Origin: Nisaea sp.
Lineage (GTDB): Bacteria > Pseudomonadota > Alphaproteobacteria > Thalassobaculales > Thalassobaculaceae
Assembly (NCBI RefSeq): GCF_017640745.1
Contig: NZ_JAEPQA010000003.1
Span: 62,001-126,000 of the forward strand
DNA length: 64,000 bases
Reading direction: 5' to 3'
This document shows positions 26,453-35,475 of the stretch, piece after piece. The notes under the pieces are model-generated. The model was not told the DNA's origin, did not search any database, and worked only from the letters and a program-made list of their open reading frames with translations. A program made the position numbers and the translations under genes. Position 1 is the first letter of the stretch, and each line of letters opens with the position of its first letter.

Positions 26453-27553
26453 TCAGGTCTGGCGGCGGAGTGCGAATTCTCTCAGCTTCGAGCGGTACTC
26501 CGCGATGTCGTGATAGCGGTCGATCCGTCTCTGGGTCGATGCCTCGCCTCTCAGGAGGCGCTGGGCGTAGCGATAGATCCGTTCCAGGGAACTGATGCCG
26601 AACTCGTTCTTGAGGTCTGGATAGGTGCCGTCCGCCGCCGGATCGCAGATGCTCAGATAGCGCTGGTAGCCGTAATGGCGGAAGCGCTGGCTGCGTACCA
26701 CGAGATTGGCCAACCGGTTCGCCGGAGAAAAGAACATGCCGATCCCCCTGAGCAGGGCCTTGGCGATATCGATGCTGATGCTGGACGGCGGGACGAAAGG
26801 AACCGGATCGGCTCCATTTACAATGCGGTAGATCGGTGTCCGGAATTCGCTGACCAGGCCGTCATCCCCGCAGCGCGGCGCCCCGAAACTGTAGCAGGCC
26901 GCGAGCTTGTCGCCGCTCGTATACCAGGTGGCAAGTGTCGCGAGCGCGCCGCCGAGGGAGTGTCCGGTGATATAGAGGGGCAGGTCGGCGACCTGTTCGA
27001 CATAGCTCCTGATCTGCTCCTCGACCGATTTAAAGGCCGCGTCAAAGCCTTTGTGGACATTGCCGACCTTCACTTCGCGACCATTCTTCAGATGCATCAC
27101 GCCCGTGGCGGACGCGCTGAGATTGGTCATCCAGTCCTTGGTCTGTTGGGTGCCGCGGAAGGCGATCACCGCCATTCCGACATCGTTCTCGGGCCGTCGT
27201 GCTGCGACGAAGCCCTGGGTGTCGGTCTCACGGTTGAAGATGATCCCGACAAGTTCGAACCCGCCGACTGCCAACACCGATCGCAGGATCTCGTTCTTGG
27301 TGTCCCGCTGCGGACTGAAGGACAAGGCAAGACCGCGCAATCTTTCCGCGATGCTGTTCTGATCGGTCAGCTTGGCCAGTTCGACAGCGAGGCTCATGAT
27401 CGCGTCCTCGTCCTCCTCATCGAAGCGGAGATAGGCGAGTTCCGAAAGCACGGCCATCAGCCAGGCGGTGCGATCGCTATAGGCGGCGCGCCGAACGGGC
27501 GGTTTCATATCGGAGAATCTGAGAAGGTCGCTCTTGAGCGTTTCGTGAGCCAT
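26453..27553 (-). CDS. Class 3 lipase family protein, cytosolic
   Basis: The protein has 366 residues from the ATG at 27553, which has AGGAG 7 bases before it; a longer reading begins inside the leader. The alpha/beta hydrolase nucleophile elbow GHSLGG is at about residues 197-202 (Ser 199). AFRGTQQTKDWMTNL before it is the lipase-3 oxyanion strand, and YRIVNGADPVPFVPP the region of the catalytic Asp. No signal peptide is seen, unlike secreted lipases. The substrate is unknown. It reads divergently from fetA. Confidence 0.82.
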   Translation of the reverse strand: MAHETLKSDLLRFSDMKPPVRRAAYSDRTAWLMAVLSELAYLRFDEEDEDAIMSLAVELAKLTDQNSIAERLRGLALSFSPQRDTKNEILRSVLAVGGFELVGIIFNRETDTQGFVAARRPENDVGMAVIAFRGTQQTKDWMTNLSASATGVMHLKNGREVKVGNVHKGFDAAFKSVEEQIRSYVEQVADLPLYITGHSLGGALATLATWYTSGDKLAACYSFGAPRCGDDGLVSEFRTPIYRIVNGADPVPFVPPSSISIDIAKALLRGIGMFFSPANRLANLVVRSQRFRHYGYQRYLSICDPAADGTYPDLKNEFGISSLERIYRYAQRLLRGEASTQRRIDRYHDIAEYRSKLREFALRRQT

Positions 27554-27818
27554 AAAATCGCTCCTCGTATGAAATGACGTGAATAAAATCAAAAGTAATA
27601 ATGTGCCCTATAATATTCCCCGGATGGAGGATTGCAAATTTTCCCGGGAGAGACTTTTTCCAAGAGGAGAGAAGCGCTTTTCTTCCGTCGCTCACCGCAG
27701 CAGGGCACGGACTTTGACCTGTTCAGGCAAGGAGAGAAGGTTGGCGTTGGCCTGAAGGTTCCGGATTGTGCCAATGTGACCCGAACGCGGGTCGGAAAAC
27801 CGGAGGGAGGCCTGTGCG

Positions 27819-28418
27819 CTGCTTACTCTGCGGGGATTGAAGAGCCTGCATGTCGGGCCGGTCGATCTGGATGTGCCGTCCGGTGTAACAGTCGTTTTGC
27901 GCGGCCGGTCGGGCTCCGGGAAATCCCTGCTGCTGCGCGCCATTGCCGACCTCGATCCCGCCGAAGGAACGGTCTCCCTCGACGGGCGCGATCGCGAGAG
28001 TATGCCGGCGCCGGATTGGCGCCGCGAGGTCGGCTATTTGCCGGCCGAACCTGGCTGGTGGGCGGACCGGGTCGCCGCGCATTTCGCGGACTGGGACGCC
28101 TGCCGGCATCTTGCGGAGCGTCTCGGCATCGATCCCGCTGCCGGCGACTGGTCCGTCTCTCGGCTCTCGACCGGTGAAAGACAGCGGCTCGGCCTGATGC
28201 GCCTGCTCGAGAACAAACCTCTGTGCCTTCTGCTGGACGAGCCGACGTCAGCGCTTGACGAGGCCGCGACGGCCGCAGTCGAAGCGCTGGTCGCGGAACA
28301 TTGCGCGGCCGGAGGCTGCTGTCTCTTCGTAACCCATGACAAGGCGCAGTTCTCGCGCGTCGGATCTCGGGGCTACAGGCTTGAGGACGGCCGCCTCGTC
28401 GAGGAGCGGGTGGTATGA
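27819..28418 (+). CDS. fetA: ABC transporter ATPase FetA-like (YbbL)
   Basis: The protein is ~199 residues and small, as FetA is. Walker A is GRSGSGKSLLLRA, the signature is LSTGERQRLGLMRLL and Walker B is LCLLLDEPTSALDE. FetA pairs with FetB in an exporter linked to iron homeostasis and oxidative-stress tolerance in E. coli. The start is unclear: the frame has no ATG or GTG before the conserved region. A CTG at 27819 (giving LLTLRGLKSLHVGP) lies 8 bases after a strong GGGAGG; a TTG at 27837 is the fallback. It overlaps fetB by 4 bases. Confidence 0.82.
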   Translation: MLTLRGLKSLHVGPVDLDVPSGVTVVLRGRSGSGKSLLLRAIADLDPAEGTVSLDGRDRESMPAPDWRREVGYLPAEPGWWADRVAAHFADWDACRHLAERLGIDPAAGDWSVSRLSTGERQRLGLMRLLENKPLCLLLDEPTSALDEAATAAVEALVAEHCAAGGCCLFVTHDKAQFSRVGSRGYRLEDGRLVEERVV

Positions 28419-29209
28419 ACTACGAGGTGCTGTCCTACACCGATCTCGCCTTTGCGGCCTTGCTCCTTCTGATCAACGGTGCGGTCTCCGTCGCTTTCGA
28501 GCTCGGGATGGCGCGCAGTCTGCTGATCGCGTCGGTCCGTATGGTGGTGCAGCTTCTGCTCATCGGCGTGATCCTGGACTTCCTCCTGAGTACGGTGTCG
28601 CCGTTCTGGACCGGCCTTGCGGTGCTCACCATGCTCGGCTTTGCCGGCTACGAGGCAATGGCGCGCCAGGACTGCCGGCTGAAGGGCTTCTGGGGCTATG
28701 GTCTCGGCGCCGGCGCCATGTGCTTCGCGGTTCTCCTGATGATGGGCTTTGCTCTGACGACACAGGTGGCGGCCGATCCCTGGTACCATCCGCGCTATCT
28801 CCTGCCGTTGCTTGGAATGGTGCTCGGCAATTGCATGACCGGGGTCGCGCTCGCGATCCGGGCGATCACCGCCGCACTTGGCGACGGCCGCGCCGCCGTC
28901 GAGGCGCAGCTCGTTCTCGGGCGCAGCTTCCGCCGGGCGGTCCTTCCGATGACCCGCGCGGCGCTGCGGACCGCGCTGACGCCGACGATCAACGCAATGG
29001 CGGCAACCGGCCTCGTCTCTCTTCCGGGGATGATGACCGGGCAGATTCTCGCCGGCATCGACCCGGTCGAGGCGGTGAAATATCAATTACTGGTAATGTT
29101 TCTGATTTCCGGCGCGACAGGGATTGGCGTAACCATCGCGGTTTTCTCCGTGCTTCGGCGCCTCACAGATACGCGCCATCGGCTGCGTCTCGACCGGCTT
29201 TCCGAGTAA
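28415..29209 (+). CDS. fetB: Membrane permease FetB-like (UPF0014/YbbM)
   Basis: The protein has 264 residues and about seven membrane helices. Family sequence is evident: LGMARSLLIASVRMVVQLLLIG, MLGFAGYEAMARQ, YLLPLLGMVLGNCMTGVALA, and the coupling region VEAQLVLGRSFRRAVLPMTRAALRTALTPTINAMAATGLVSLPGMMTGQIL-like residues. It overlaps fetA (ATGA) and forms the complete exporter with it. After its stop, 269 AT-rich bases to the next gene hold nothing I can name. Confidence 0.9.
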   Translation: MNYEVLSYTDLAFAALLLLINGAVSVAFELGMARSLLIASVRMVVQLLLIGVILDFLLSTVSPFWTGLAVLTMLGFAGYEAMARQDCRLKGFWGYGLGAGAMCFAVLLMMGFALTTQVAADPWYHPRYLLPLLGMVLGNCMTGVALAIRAITAALGDGRAAVEAQLVLGRSFRRAVLPMTRAALRTALTPTINAMAATGLVSLPGMMTGQILAGIDPVEAVKYQLLVMFLISGATGIGVTIAVFSVLRRLTDTRHRLRLDRLSE

Positions 29210-29478
29210 GCCTTTCCTCAGAATGTGATTCTGCCGATCAGTTGTGAAGATAGGTCCTGAAGTGCATGTCTTAAAACAAAAATCTCTCTAATTTTAGGCA
29301 ACGGAAATCAATTAAAATACAGCAGAAGTGCAAGATATTATTCGCTTTTCAAATAGCATTTTACGCCGGTAGTATGAATTTCAATATAAATCTGGCTGAA
29401 TGGCGAAAGCGCCAAAACAGGCAGAATGGCACCTGGGAGTGAACTCCGTGTGCATGAGCTGGCTAGGGATCTTGAGAC

Positions 29479-29922
29479 ATGGAAGCAACCAGTAATATAT
29501 CCGGCAAGGACGGCCGAGCGCAGGGCCGGTTTCATCGCGACAAGGAACGCAAGGAGCTGACGCCTGTCGCCGTGCGGACGATCGCGAGCCTGTTCGATCT
29601 TTGGAAAGTTCCCCCGCGCGCCGCCGCGAAGCTGATGAATGTCGACGAGGGCACCTGGGCCGCGATGAGCGACGGCAACTGGCAGGGCATACTCTCCGTC
29701 GATCAGCTCGAGCGGACGTCGAATCTGGTCGCGCTTTATCGCGACCTGAAGGAAAAGATGGACGAGCAGGCCGCCGAGACCTGGCCGACCACCGGCAACA
29801 GCAACGCGCCGTTCCGCGGCAAGACCCCGGTCGACATCATGGTTCTCGGCGGTCTTCCGGTGATTCAGGCCATGCGCCGCCATGTGAAGGCTATGCAGCG
29901 GCAGCCCGAATTGGTGTCCTGA
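29479..29922 (+). CDS. MbcA/ParS/Xre-type antitoxin-domain protein, no adjacent toxin
   Basis: The protein has 147 residues. A helix-rich DNA-binding-like region (TIASLFDLWKVPPRAAAKLMNVDEGTWAAM, then LSVDQLERTSNLVALYRDLKE) leads to the C-terminal toxin-binding segment APFRGKTPVDIMVLGGLPVIQAMRRHV, similar to the MbcA/ParS/Xre C-terminal domain where GRTPLE.L precedes a long helix. Such proteins normally neutralise RES/ParT NAD-degrading toxins encoded next to them. Neighbours are FetB and a lipoprotein, so either it is solitary or the domain serves as a plain regulator. Confidence 0.6.
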   Translation: MEATSNISGKDGRAQGRFHRDKERKELTPVAVRTIASLFDLWKVPPRAAAKLMNVDEGTWAAMSDGNWQGILSVDQLERTSNLVALYRDLKEKMDEQAAETWPTTGNSNAPFRGKTPVDIMVLGGLPVIQAMRRHVKAMQRQPELVS

Positions 29923-29935
29923 CCGCCCGACTGGT

Positions 29936-30349
29936 TCACACGCAGGGCGCGTTATAGAGCCAGCCGCCGTCCGGATGCGGGCGGGCATAGATGTCGACCG
30001 ACTGGTCGAAGCGGACATAGCAGGAAAACAGCGGCATGGTCATGAAGTTGGTGACCACCAGAGAGACCGTGTCCCCGCCATAGAGTGTTCCCACAAGACA
30101 GATCTGGGTGCGCCCGCTGCGCGACAGCCGGAAGCTGGTGCGCTCGCGGGTCTTCAGCTGCACCCGCCCGGTGATGGTGAAGGGTGTGCGGTTGCGAACG
30201 AGCACGCAGACCTCGCCGGTCTGCCCGTCGCCCGGCGGCGGTTTCGCGTCACGCCGGTTGACCACGGTCGGCGGCGCCTCTTCGCAGGCCGCGAGGCCGA
30301 GCGTTGCAACGAAGAGCAGCATCAGAGTGAGGGCGCGCGAGCGGTTCAT
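29936..30349 (-). CDS. Small lipoprotein of unknown function
   Basis: The protein has 137 residues. A signal peptide with lipobox LGLAAC cleaves before Cys at about residue 22, followed by EEAPPTVV. The mature part is mostly predicted beta strand (EVCVLVRNRTPFTITGRVQLKTRERTSFRLSRSG) with several Cys residues that may pair. I recognise no family. It lies 48 bases downstream of the peptide ABC operon on the same strand and may be transcribed with it. Confidence 0.75.
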   Translation of the reverse strand: MNRSRALTLMLLFVATLGLAACEEAPPTVVNRRDAKPPPGDGQTGEVCVLVRNRTPFTITGRVQLKTRERTSFRLSRSGRTQICLVGTLYGGDTVSLVVTNFMTMPLFSCYVRFDQSVDIYARPHPDGGWLYNAPCV

Positions 30350-30397
30350 GGATCCAAGCTAGAGAGGGGGAGGAGGGGCGTCAATGCGATGCGGGCC

Positions 30398-31318
30398 CTA
30401 CCGGTGCCGTCGTTGGATGGCACGCGGATCCAGCGCCTCCTGCAGCCCGTCGCCGAGGAAATTGAAGGCGATCACGGCGGCGAAGATCAGCAGGCCGGGC
30501 CAGACCGCGAGCATGGGCGCGGTCGCGATCAGTTCCTGCGCCCCGGTCAGCATGTTGCCCCAGCTCGGAATCGGCGGCTGCACGCCGAGGCCGAGGAAAC
30601 TCAGCACGCTCTCGAACAGGATCACATTGCCGATGGTGAGTGTCGCGGCGACCAGAATCGGCGAGGCGGCATTGGGCAGGAGGTGGTGGAACAGGATACG
30701 CAACGGCGGCAGGCCCTGGGCGCGGGCGGCCTCGATGAACTCGCGCTCGCGCAGGCTGAGGACGGAGCCGCGCACGAGGCGCGCCGTCGTCGTCCAGCCG
30801 ACCAGCGCGATGATGATCACGATCCGGTAGAGGCTGAAGCTCTCGGATTGTACGAGTGCGGCAGGCAGGCCGGCTTTTTCAGGATCGATCGCGGCGAGGA
30901 CGATGAGCAGGGGCAGGAGCGGGAGCGAGATCACGCCGTCCGCGAGCCGCATCAGTACCGCGTCCAGTACCCCGCCGCGCCAGCCGGCGAGCAGGCCGAG
31001 CAGGGTGCCGATGGCGCTGGCGCTGAGCGCGGCGGCGAGCCCGACGGTAAGCGAGACCCGTCCGCCTTCGAGCAGGCGCATCATCAGGTCCCGCCCGATC
31101 TCGTCGGTGCCGAGCGGGTGGGCGGCGGAGGGCGGTGCGGCAATGTTGAAGAGGTCCGGCGTGGTGGCGTCGAGCCCGAGCATTGCGCCCAAAAGAGGCG
31201 CGGCGAAACAGGCGAGCATCATGACCGCCAGGACTGCAAGGCTCAGTGCCGCAGCGCTGTTTGCGAGAAGTCGGCCGAACGGACCGCGACGTCCGTGCAT
31301 CGCATATCCCGCCGTCAT
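30398..31318 (-). CDS. Peptide/nickel-type ABC transporter permease (DppC-like)
   Basis: The protein has 306 residues and about six membrane helices. The permease EAA loop is seen as SLREREFIEAARAQGLPPLRILFHHLLPNA, with the DppC-type N-terminal GTDEIGRDLMMRLLEGGRVSL. It overlaps the partner permease by 4 bases (ATGA). With the partner and the binding protein it makes an importer for peptides, nickel or opine-like compounds. No ATPase genes accompany it. Confidence 0.9.
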   Translation of the reverse strand: MTAGYAMHGRRGPFGRLLANSAAALSLAVLAVMMLACFAAPLLGAMLGLDATTPDLFNIAAPPSAAHPLGTDEIGRDLMMRLLEGGRVSLTVGLAAALSASAIGTLLGLLAGWRGGVLDAVLMRLADGVISLPLLPLLIVLAAIDPEKAGLPAALVQSESFSLYRIVIIIALVGWTTTARLVRGSVLSLREREFIEAARAQGLPPLRILFHHLLPNAASPILVAATLTIGNVILFESVLSFLGLGVQPPIPSWGNMLTGAQELIATAPMLAVWPGLLIFAAVIAFNFLGDGLQEALDPRAIQRRHR

Positions 31319-32283
31319 GACCCGGCCCTCGCGGTGAGGCGGATGCGCGGGTCGATCAGGCCATAGGCGATGTCGGCAGCGATGTTCGCCGCCAGTGTGA
31401 CGGCGGTCGCCAGCAGCAGGCCGACGAGGGCGAGGTTAAAATCGTTGCCCATCACCGCGTCGTAGATCGTCTTGCCCATGCCGAGATAGGCGAACATGGT
31501 CTCGGTGATGAGCGCGCCGGAGAAGAGGGCGCCGAAATCGAGCGCCATGATGGTGACCAGCGGGATCAGCGCGTTTCGGAACCCGTGGCGCCACAGGACT
31601 GCGCCTTCCCTGGCACCCTTGGCCCGTGCGGTGCGGATGTAGTCCTCGCGCAGCACCTCGACCATCGCGGCCCTTCCGTGGCGGGTATATTGCGCGATGC
31701 TGGCCGCTGCCAGGGTCAGCACCGGCAGCACGAGATGCGCCGCCCGGTCGGCGATACCGCCGTCGCCGATGGTCGCCATGCCGCTCGCCGGAAACAGTCC
31801 GAGCGTCACGGCGAAGAGGAGTATCAGCAGCAGGGCAAGCCAGAAGGGCGGCACGGAGATGCCGGCGAAGCAGAAGAGATTGATCGCCCGGTCGGCGAGG
31901 CTGCCGGGGTTTCGCGCCGCGAGCACGCTTGCCGGCAGGGCGATCGCGACGGCCAGGGCGAAGGCCAGCCCCATCAGCAGCAGGGAGTTCAGAAGCCGCG
32001 GCGCCAGCACGTCCGTGACCGGTGCGGCGAAGAGGCGGGAATAGCCGAAATCACCTTGCAGGGCAGCGGAGAGCCAGGCGCCGTAGCGCTCCAGGAAGGG
32101 CCGGTCGAGGCCGTAGAGCGCCTTCAACCGCACGACGTCGGCGGCAGTCATGTTCGGGTCGCCGGCCATCATGAGGTCGACGGGGTCGCCCGGCATCAGC
32201 ACCAGCAGCCCGTAGGTCACGAAGGACATCAGCCAGAGCACGAGCAGCGCCTGGCCGAGGCGGCGGACCAGGAACGCTGTCAT
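31315..32283 (-). CDS. Peptide/nickel-type ABC transporter permease (DppB-like)
   Basis: The protein has 322 residues. It begins with the standard DppB start MTAFLVRRLGQALLVLWLMS. Family motifs are DLMMAGDPNMTAADVVRLKALYGLDRP, YGAWLSAALQGDFGYS and the EAA loop EVLREDYIRTARAKGAREGAVLWRHGFRNAL. It lies 7 bases after the binding-protein gene and overlaps the DppC-like gene. Confidence 0.9.
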   Translation of the reverse strand: MTAFLVRRLGQALLVLWLMSFVTYGLLVLMPGDPVDLMMAGDPNMTAADVVRLKALYGLDRPFLERYGAWLSAALQGDFGYSRLFAAPVTDVLAPRLLNSLLLMGLAFALAVAIALPASVLAARNPGSLADRAINLFCFAGISVPPFWLALLLILLFAVTLGLFPASGMATIGDGGIADRAAHLVLPVLTLAAASIAQYTRHGRAAMVEVLREDYIRTARAKGAREGAVLWRHGFRNALIPLVTIMALDFGALFSGALITETMFAYLGMGKTIYDAVMGNDFNLALVGLLLATAVTLAANIAADIAYGLIDPRIRLTARAGS

Positions 32284-32290
32284 GCGCGGG

Positions 32291-33988
32291 TCAGTTCGCG
32301 TCCGTACTGTCGCGCCATTGCTCGATCCAGTAGGTGGAGCTGTATTTGTGCCCGGTCGGGCGCAGCCCCTTCAGCCATTTCGGCAGGATATAGGCGTCCG
32401 ACCGGAAATAGAGCGGCAGCACCGGCAGATCCGTCGCGTAGAGGGTTTGCTGCTCGGCCCAGAGCGCGCGGCGCTTTTCCCGGTCGAGCTCGACCTCGAT
32501 GGCGTCGATCAGCCGGTCCATCTCCGGATTGGCATAGCCGGTCGCATTCTGGCCGGACCAGTTGTTCGCCTCGGTCGGGATCGAGGTCGAATAGAGCGTG
32601 GTCTTGGGCAGCGCCTCCGGAGCCGAAAGCCAGGCGAACATCGCCATCGCCGGGAACTTGCGCTTGCGCACGGTCTCGCCGAAGAAGACGCGGGCCGGCT
32701 CGTTGCGGATCGTCACCTCGATGCCGACCTGTTTCCAGTAGTTCTGCAGCACCTGCTCGACCAGCTCGCGGATCCGGTTTCCCGCGGTGGTCATGATCTC
32801 AAGGCTGAGCTTGGTGCCGTCGGGCCTGTGGCGGACGCCGCCCTTCATCTCCGTCCAGCCGGCCTCCGCGAGCAGAGCCTTGGCGCGTTCCGGGTCGAAG
32901 GCATATTTCGGCAGGTCTTTATGATAGGCCCAGTCCAGCGGGTTCACGGCGCCGTGGGCGACCGGCTGGTTGCCGGCGAAGAGCCTGTCGGAGAGTGCCT
33001 GCCGGTCGATCGCATGCAGCAACGCGCGGCGGACGCGAATGTCGGCGAGAATCGGATTGTCGAGATTGAGCTCGATATGCTCGTAGATCAGGCCGGGCTT
33101 GTAGATCACGTCGAAGGCGTCGCCGTGCCTTTTTGCGAAGCCGAGCGCCTGGTCGAGGGTGAGGCCGGCCTCGCCGGCGATATAGTCGATCGCGCCTGAG
33201 AGCAGGTTTGCCTCGAGCGCCGCGGTCTTCTCGATGGTCTTCACCACGATACGCTGGAAGGCCGGTTTCTTGCCCTGCCAGTGCTCGTTGCGCTCCAGCA
33301 CGATATAAGCGCCCTCGCTGACTTCCGAGACCCGGTAAGGGCCGTTATAGAGCCCCGGATTGGACGGGTCGGTCTTGTAGAGCGTCCGGTTCTTGTAGTC
33401 CCGCGGCACGGCGAAGGCGTCGCGTTCGAGATGGGCCGGCAGCAGGTCGAAATCGCCGGGCGTATTGTAGCGGTAGTCGATCTTGTTGCGCACGAAGGTG
33501 AAGGTGCGCTCGTCCTCGACCTCGATCTCGGCGATGTCCTGGTAGGTGCTGATGTCGGAGACGCCGGTCTCCGGATGCTTGCCGACCTCCCAGCTGAAGA
33601 GCACGTCCGCCGTGGTAATCGGCGTGCCGTCGCCCCAGAAGGCACCGGGCTTGATCGTGTAGGTCGTGCGCACGCCCTCGCGCCCTGTCGGGTTGCCCGC
33701 CGCGTCGAGTACCGGAAACCGCTTCGCCCGCTTGTTCTCGAAGGTCGGCAGTTCGGTGCACCAGAGGCAGGCCGGTTCCCAGTCATGGCCGAAGATGGCG
33801 ATCTGCCGCTGCGCCATGCCGAGCACGTAGCTCTTCACCAGCATGGCGTCGATCATCGGGTTCAGCGTCGTCGGGAACTGGGTCATCCCGATGACCAGCT
33901 GTTCGCGGGCATCGGCGGGACGGGGCAGGTGAAGGGATGCAGCGAGGGCAATCAGGCAGAGCACGAACAGTCTGATCGGACGCCGCAT
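32291..33988 (-). CDS. Solute-binding protein family 5 (peptide-type ABC importer)
   Basis: The protein has 565 residues. Signal peptide MRRPIRLFVLCLIALAASLH...ADA is followed by a typical SBP5 body: REQLVIGMTQFPTTLNPMID, PGAFWGDGTPITTADVLFSW, IRVRRALLHAIDRQALSDRL and YDKDLPKYAFDPERAKALLAEAG-like sequence. It captures oligopeptides or similar ligands in the periplasm. It is first in a three-gene minus-strand operon that lacks ATPases; the fused ATPase at 55.9 kb or others elsewhere might energise it. Confidence 0.88.
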   Translation of the reverse strand: MRRPIRLFVLCLIALAASLHLPRPADAREQLVIGMTQFPTTLNPMIDAMLVKSYVLGMAQRQIAIFGHDWEPACLWCTELPTFENKRAKRFPVLDAAGNPTGREGVRTTYTIKPGAFWGDGTPITTADVLFSWEVGKHPETGVSDISTYQDIAEIEVEDERTFTFVRNKIDYRYNTPGDFDLLPAHLERDAFAVPRDYKNRTLYKTDPSNPGLYNGPYRVSEVSEGAYIVLERNEHWQGKKPAFQRIVVKTIEKTAALEANLLSGAIDYIAGEAGLTLDQALGFAKRHGDAFDVIYKPGLIYEHIELNLDNPILADIRVRRALLHAIDRQALSDRLFAGNQPVAHGAVNPLDWAYHKDLPKYAFDPERAKALLAEAGWTEMKGGVRHRPDGTKLSLEIMTTAGNRIRELVEQVLQNYWKQVGIEVTIRNEPARVFFGETVRKRKFPAMAMFAWLSAPEALPKTTLYSTSIPTEANNWSGQNATGYANPEMDRLIDAIEVELDREKRRALWAEQQTLYATDLPVLPLYFRSDAYILPKWLKGLRPTGHKYSSTYWIEQWRDSTDAN

Positions 33989-34072
33989 CGGGCTGCCTCC
34001 ATCTCTCGGTCAGGGTTCCATTGAGGATAGGAAGCGGCGCCGATGATTTCCAGCGCCGCAGCCGCTGCCGCT

Positions 34073-34696
34073 TCAGGTCAGCGGTATGTCGAGCACATGC
34101 TCCTTGAAGGCCGGCCGTGCGGCAATGCGGGCGTACCAGGCTTCCAGCGCCGGCATCGGCGGGCGGTCCTCGACCAGGGTCAGCCAGCGGTAGATATTCA
34201 TGCCGAGCGGGATGTCGGCCATCGTCAGCCGGTCGCCCATCATGTAGTCACGGCCGGTCAGGCGCTTTTCCAGGATCCAGAGAATGTCGATCATGCCCTT
34301 GCGCGCCGTATCGATCGCCGCGTAGTCGCGCTCGGCCTCCGGGGTCCTGACGAGGCCCCAGAAGATCGGCGTGATGAGGGGCAGGAGCGTAGTGTGCTTC
34401 CAGTCCATCCAGCGGTCCGCATCGGCATAGTCGCGCGGGTCGGCGGGCGCCATCTCGCCTTTCGAATATTTGTTGCAGAGATAGCGGACGATGGCGTTCG
34501 ACTCCCAGAGCACGAAATCGTCCTCGATGATCGTGGGCACGCGGGAGTTCGGGTTGAGCGAGAGGTAGTAGTCGTCCTTCGTGTTGGCGAAGGCACCGCC
34601 GTAATCCTCGCGCTCGTTTGGGATTCCAAGCTCGCCGCAGAGCCAGGTCACTTTCTGCACGTTGCTCGAATTGTTGCGTCCCAGAATCTTCAGCAT
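34073..34696 (-). CDS. Glutathione S-transferase family protein
   Basis: The protein has 207 residues from MLKILGRNNSSNVQKVTWLC, the thioredoxin-fold N-terminus of bacterial GSTs with Asn/Ser near the usual catalytic position. The cis-Pro motif is NPNSRVPTIIEDDFVLWESNAIVRYLCNKY, and a C-terminal helical domain has DRLTMADIPLGMNIYRWL. It probably conjugates or reduces small electrophiles with glutathione. It follows pyrE by 37 bases on the same strand. Confidence 0.88.
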   Translation of the reverse strand: MLKILGRNNSSNVQKVTWLCGELGIPNEREDYGGAFANTKDDYYLSLNPNSRVPTIIEDDFVLWESNAIVRYLCNKYSKGEMAPADPRDYADADRWMDWKHTTLLPLITPIFWGLVRTPEAERDYAAIDTARKGMIDILWILEKRLTGRDYMMGDRLTMADIPLGMNIYRWLTLVEDRPPMPALEAWYARIAARPAFKEHVLDIPLT

Positions 34697-34733
34697 CTCG
34701 GCCCTCCCGGCGCCTCGCTTGTTCTTGTCTTGC

Positions 34734-35420
34734 TCAGGTTTCGATTGTCTCGCGGGATGCGGCCCAGCCGTCGGGATCGCGCAGGAACTGGCGCACCTCG
34801 GCGAGCTGTGCCGCCGTGAAGCCGCGCTTCTCGGCCGCGGCGAGCACATCCCACCAGGTGCAGAGCCCGTGCAAATCGACGCCCCTTTCCTTCATCGAGG
34901 CGGTGCTCTCGGGGAAGTTGCCGTAGTGGAAGACGACGAAGCAGTGAGCGACCTCGCCGCCGGCTTCGCGGATCGCGTCGATGAAGGAGAGCTTGGAGCC
35001 GCCGTCGGTCGCGAGATCCTCGACCAGGAGGATGCGTGCGCCCTCGGGGAAGGTGCCCTCGATCCGCGCGTTGCGGCCGAAGCCCTTCGGCTTCTTGCGG
35101 ATATAGAGCATCGGCAGGCCGAGCAGGTCGGCGATCCAGGCGGCGAACGGAATGCCCGCCGTCTCGCCGCCGGCGACCGCGTCGAACTGTTCGAACCCGG
35201 CCTTCTGGGCCAGCAGCTCGACGCCCATCTCCATCAGCTTCTTCCGCGCGCGGGGGAAGGAGATGATCTTGCGGCAATCGACATAGACCGGGCTGAGGCG
35301 TCCCGAGGTGAAGGTGAAGGGCTCTTCCGGGCGAATATGCACGGCCTCGATCTCGAGCAGAATATTGGCTGCGGTCTCGGCGATGCTCTGGCGGAAATCG
35401 GGGGTCTGGCTCTCGTCCAT
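34734..35420 (-). CDS. pyrE: Orotate phosphoribosyltransferase
   Basis: The protein has 228 residues from MDESQTPDFRQ. It joins orotate and PRPP to make orotidine-5'-phosphate in pyrimidine synthesis. It has the FTSGRLSPVYVDCRKIIS region, the flexible-loop part MLYIRKKPKGFGRNARIEG and the PRPP motif ILLVEDLATDGGSK. It lies 55 bases after the last gene of the TPP-riboswitch ABC operon, so it may receive read-through from it; a promoter of its own is not ruled out. Confidence 0.92.
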   Translation of the reverse strand: MDESQTPDFRQSIAETAANILLEIEAVHIRPEEPFTFTSGRLSPVYVDCRKIISFPRARKKLMEMGVELLAQKAGFEQFDAVAGGETAGIPFAAWIADLLGLPMLYIRKKPKGFGRNARIEGTFPEGARILLVEDLATDGGSKLSFIDAIREAGGEVAHCFVVFHYGNFPESTASMKERGVDLHGLCTWWDVLAAAEKRGFTAAQLAEVRQFLRDPDGWAASRETIET

Positions 35421-35475
35421 CGACGGGGGGCTCCCAAGGCAGGCGATTTGAAACGCCCGGAGCATAGACGAAGCC

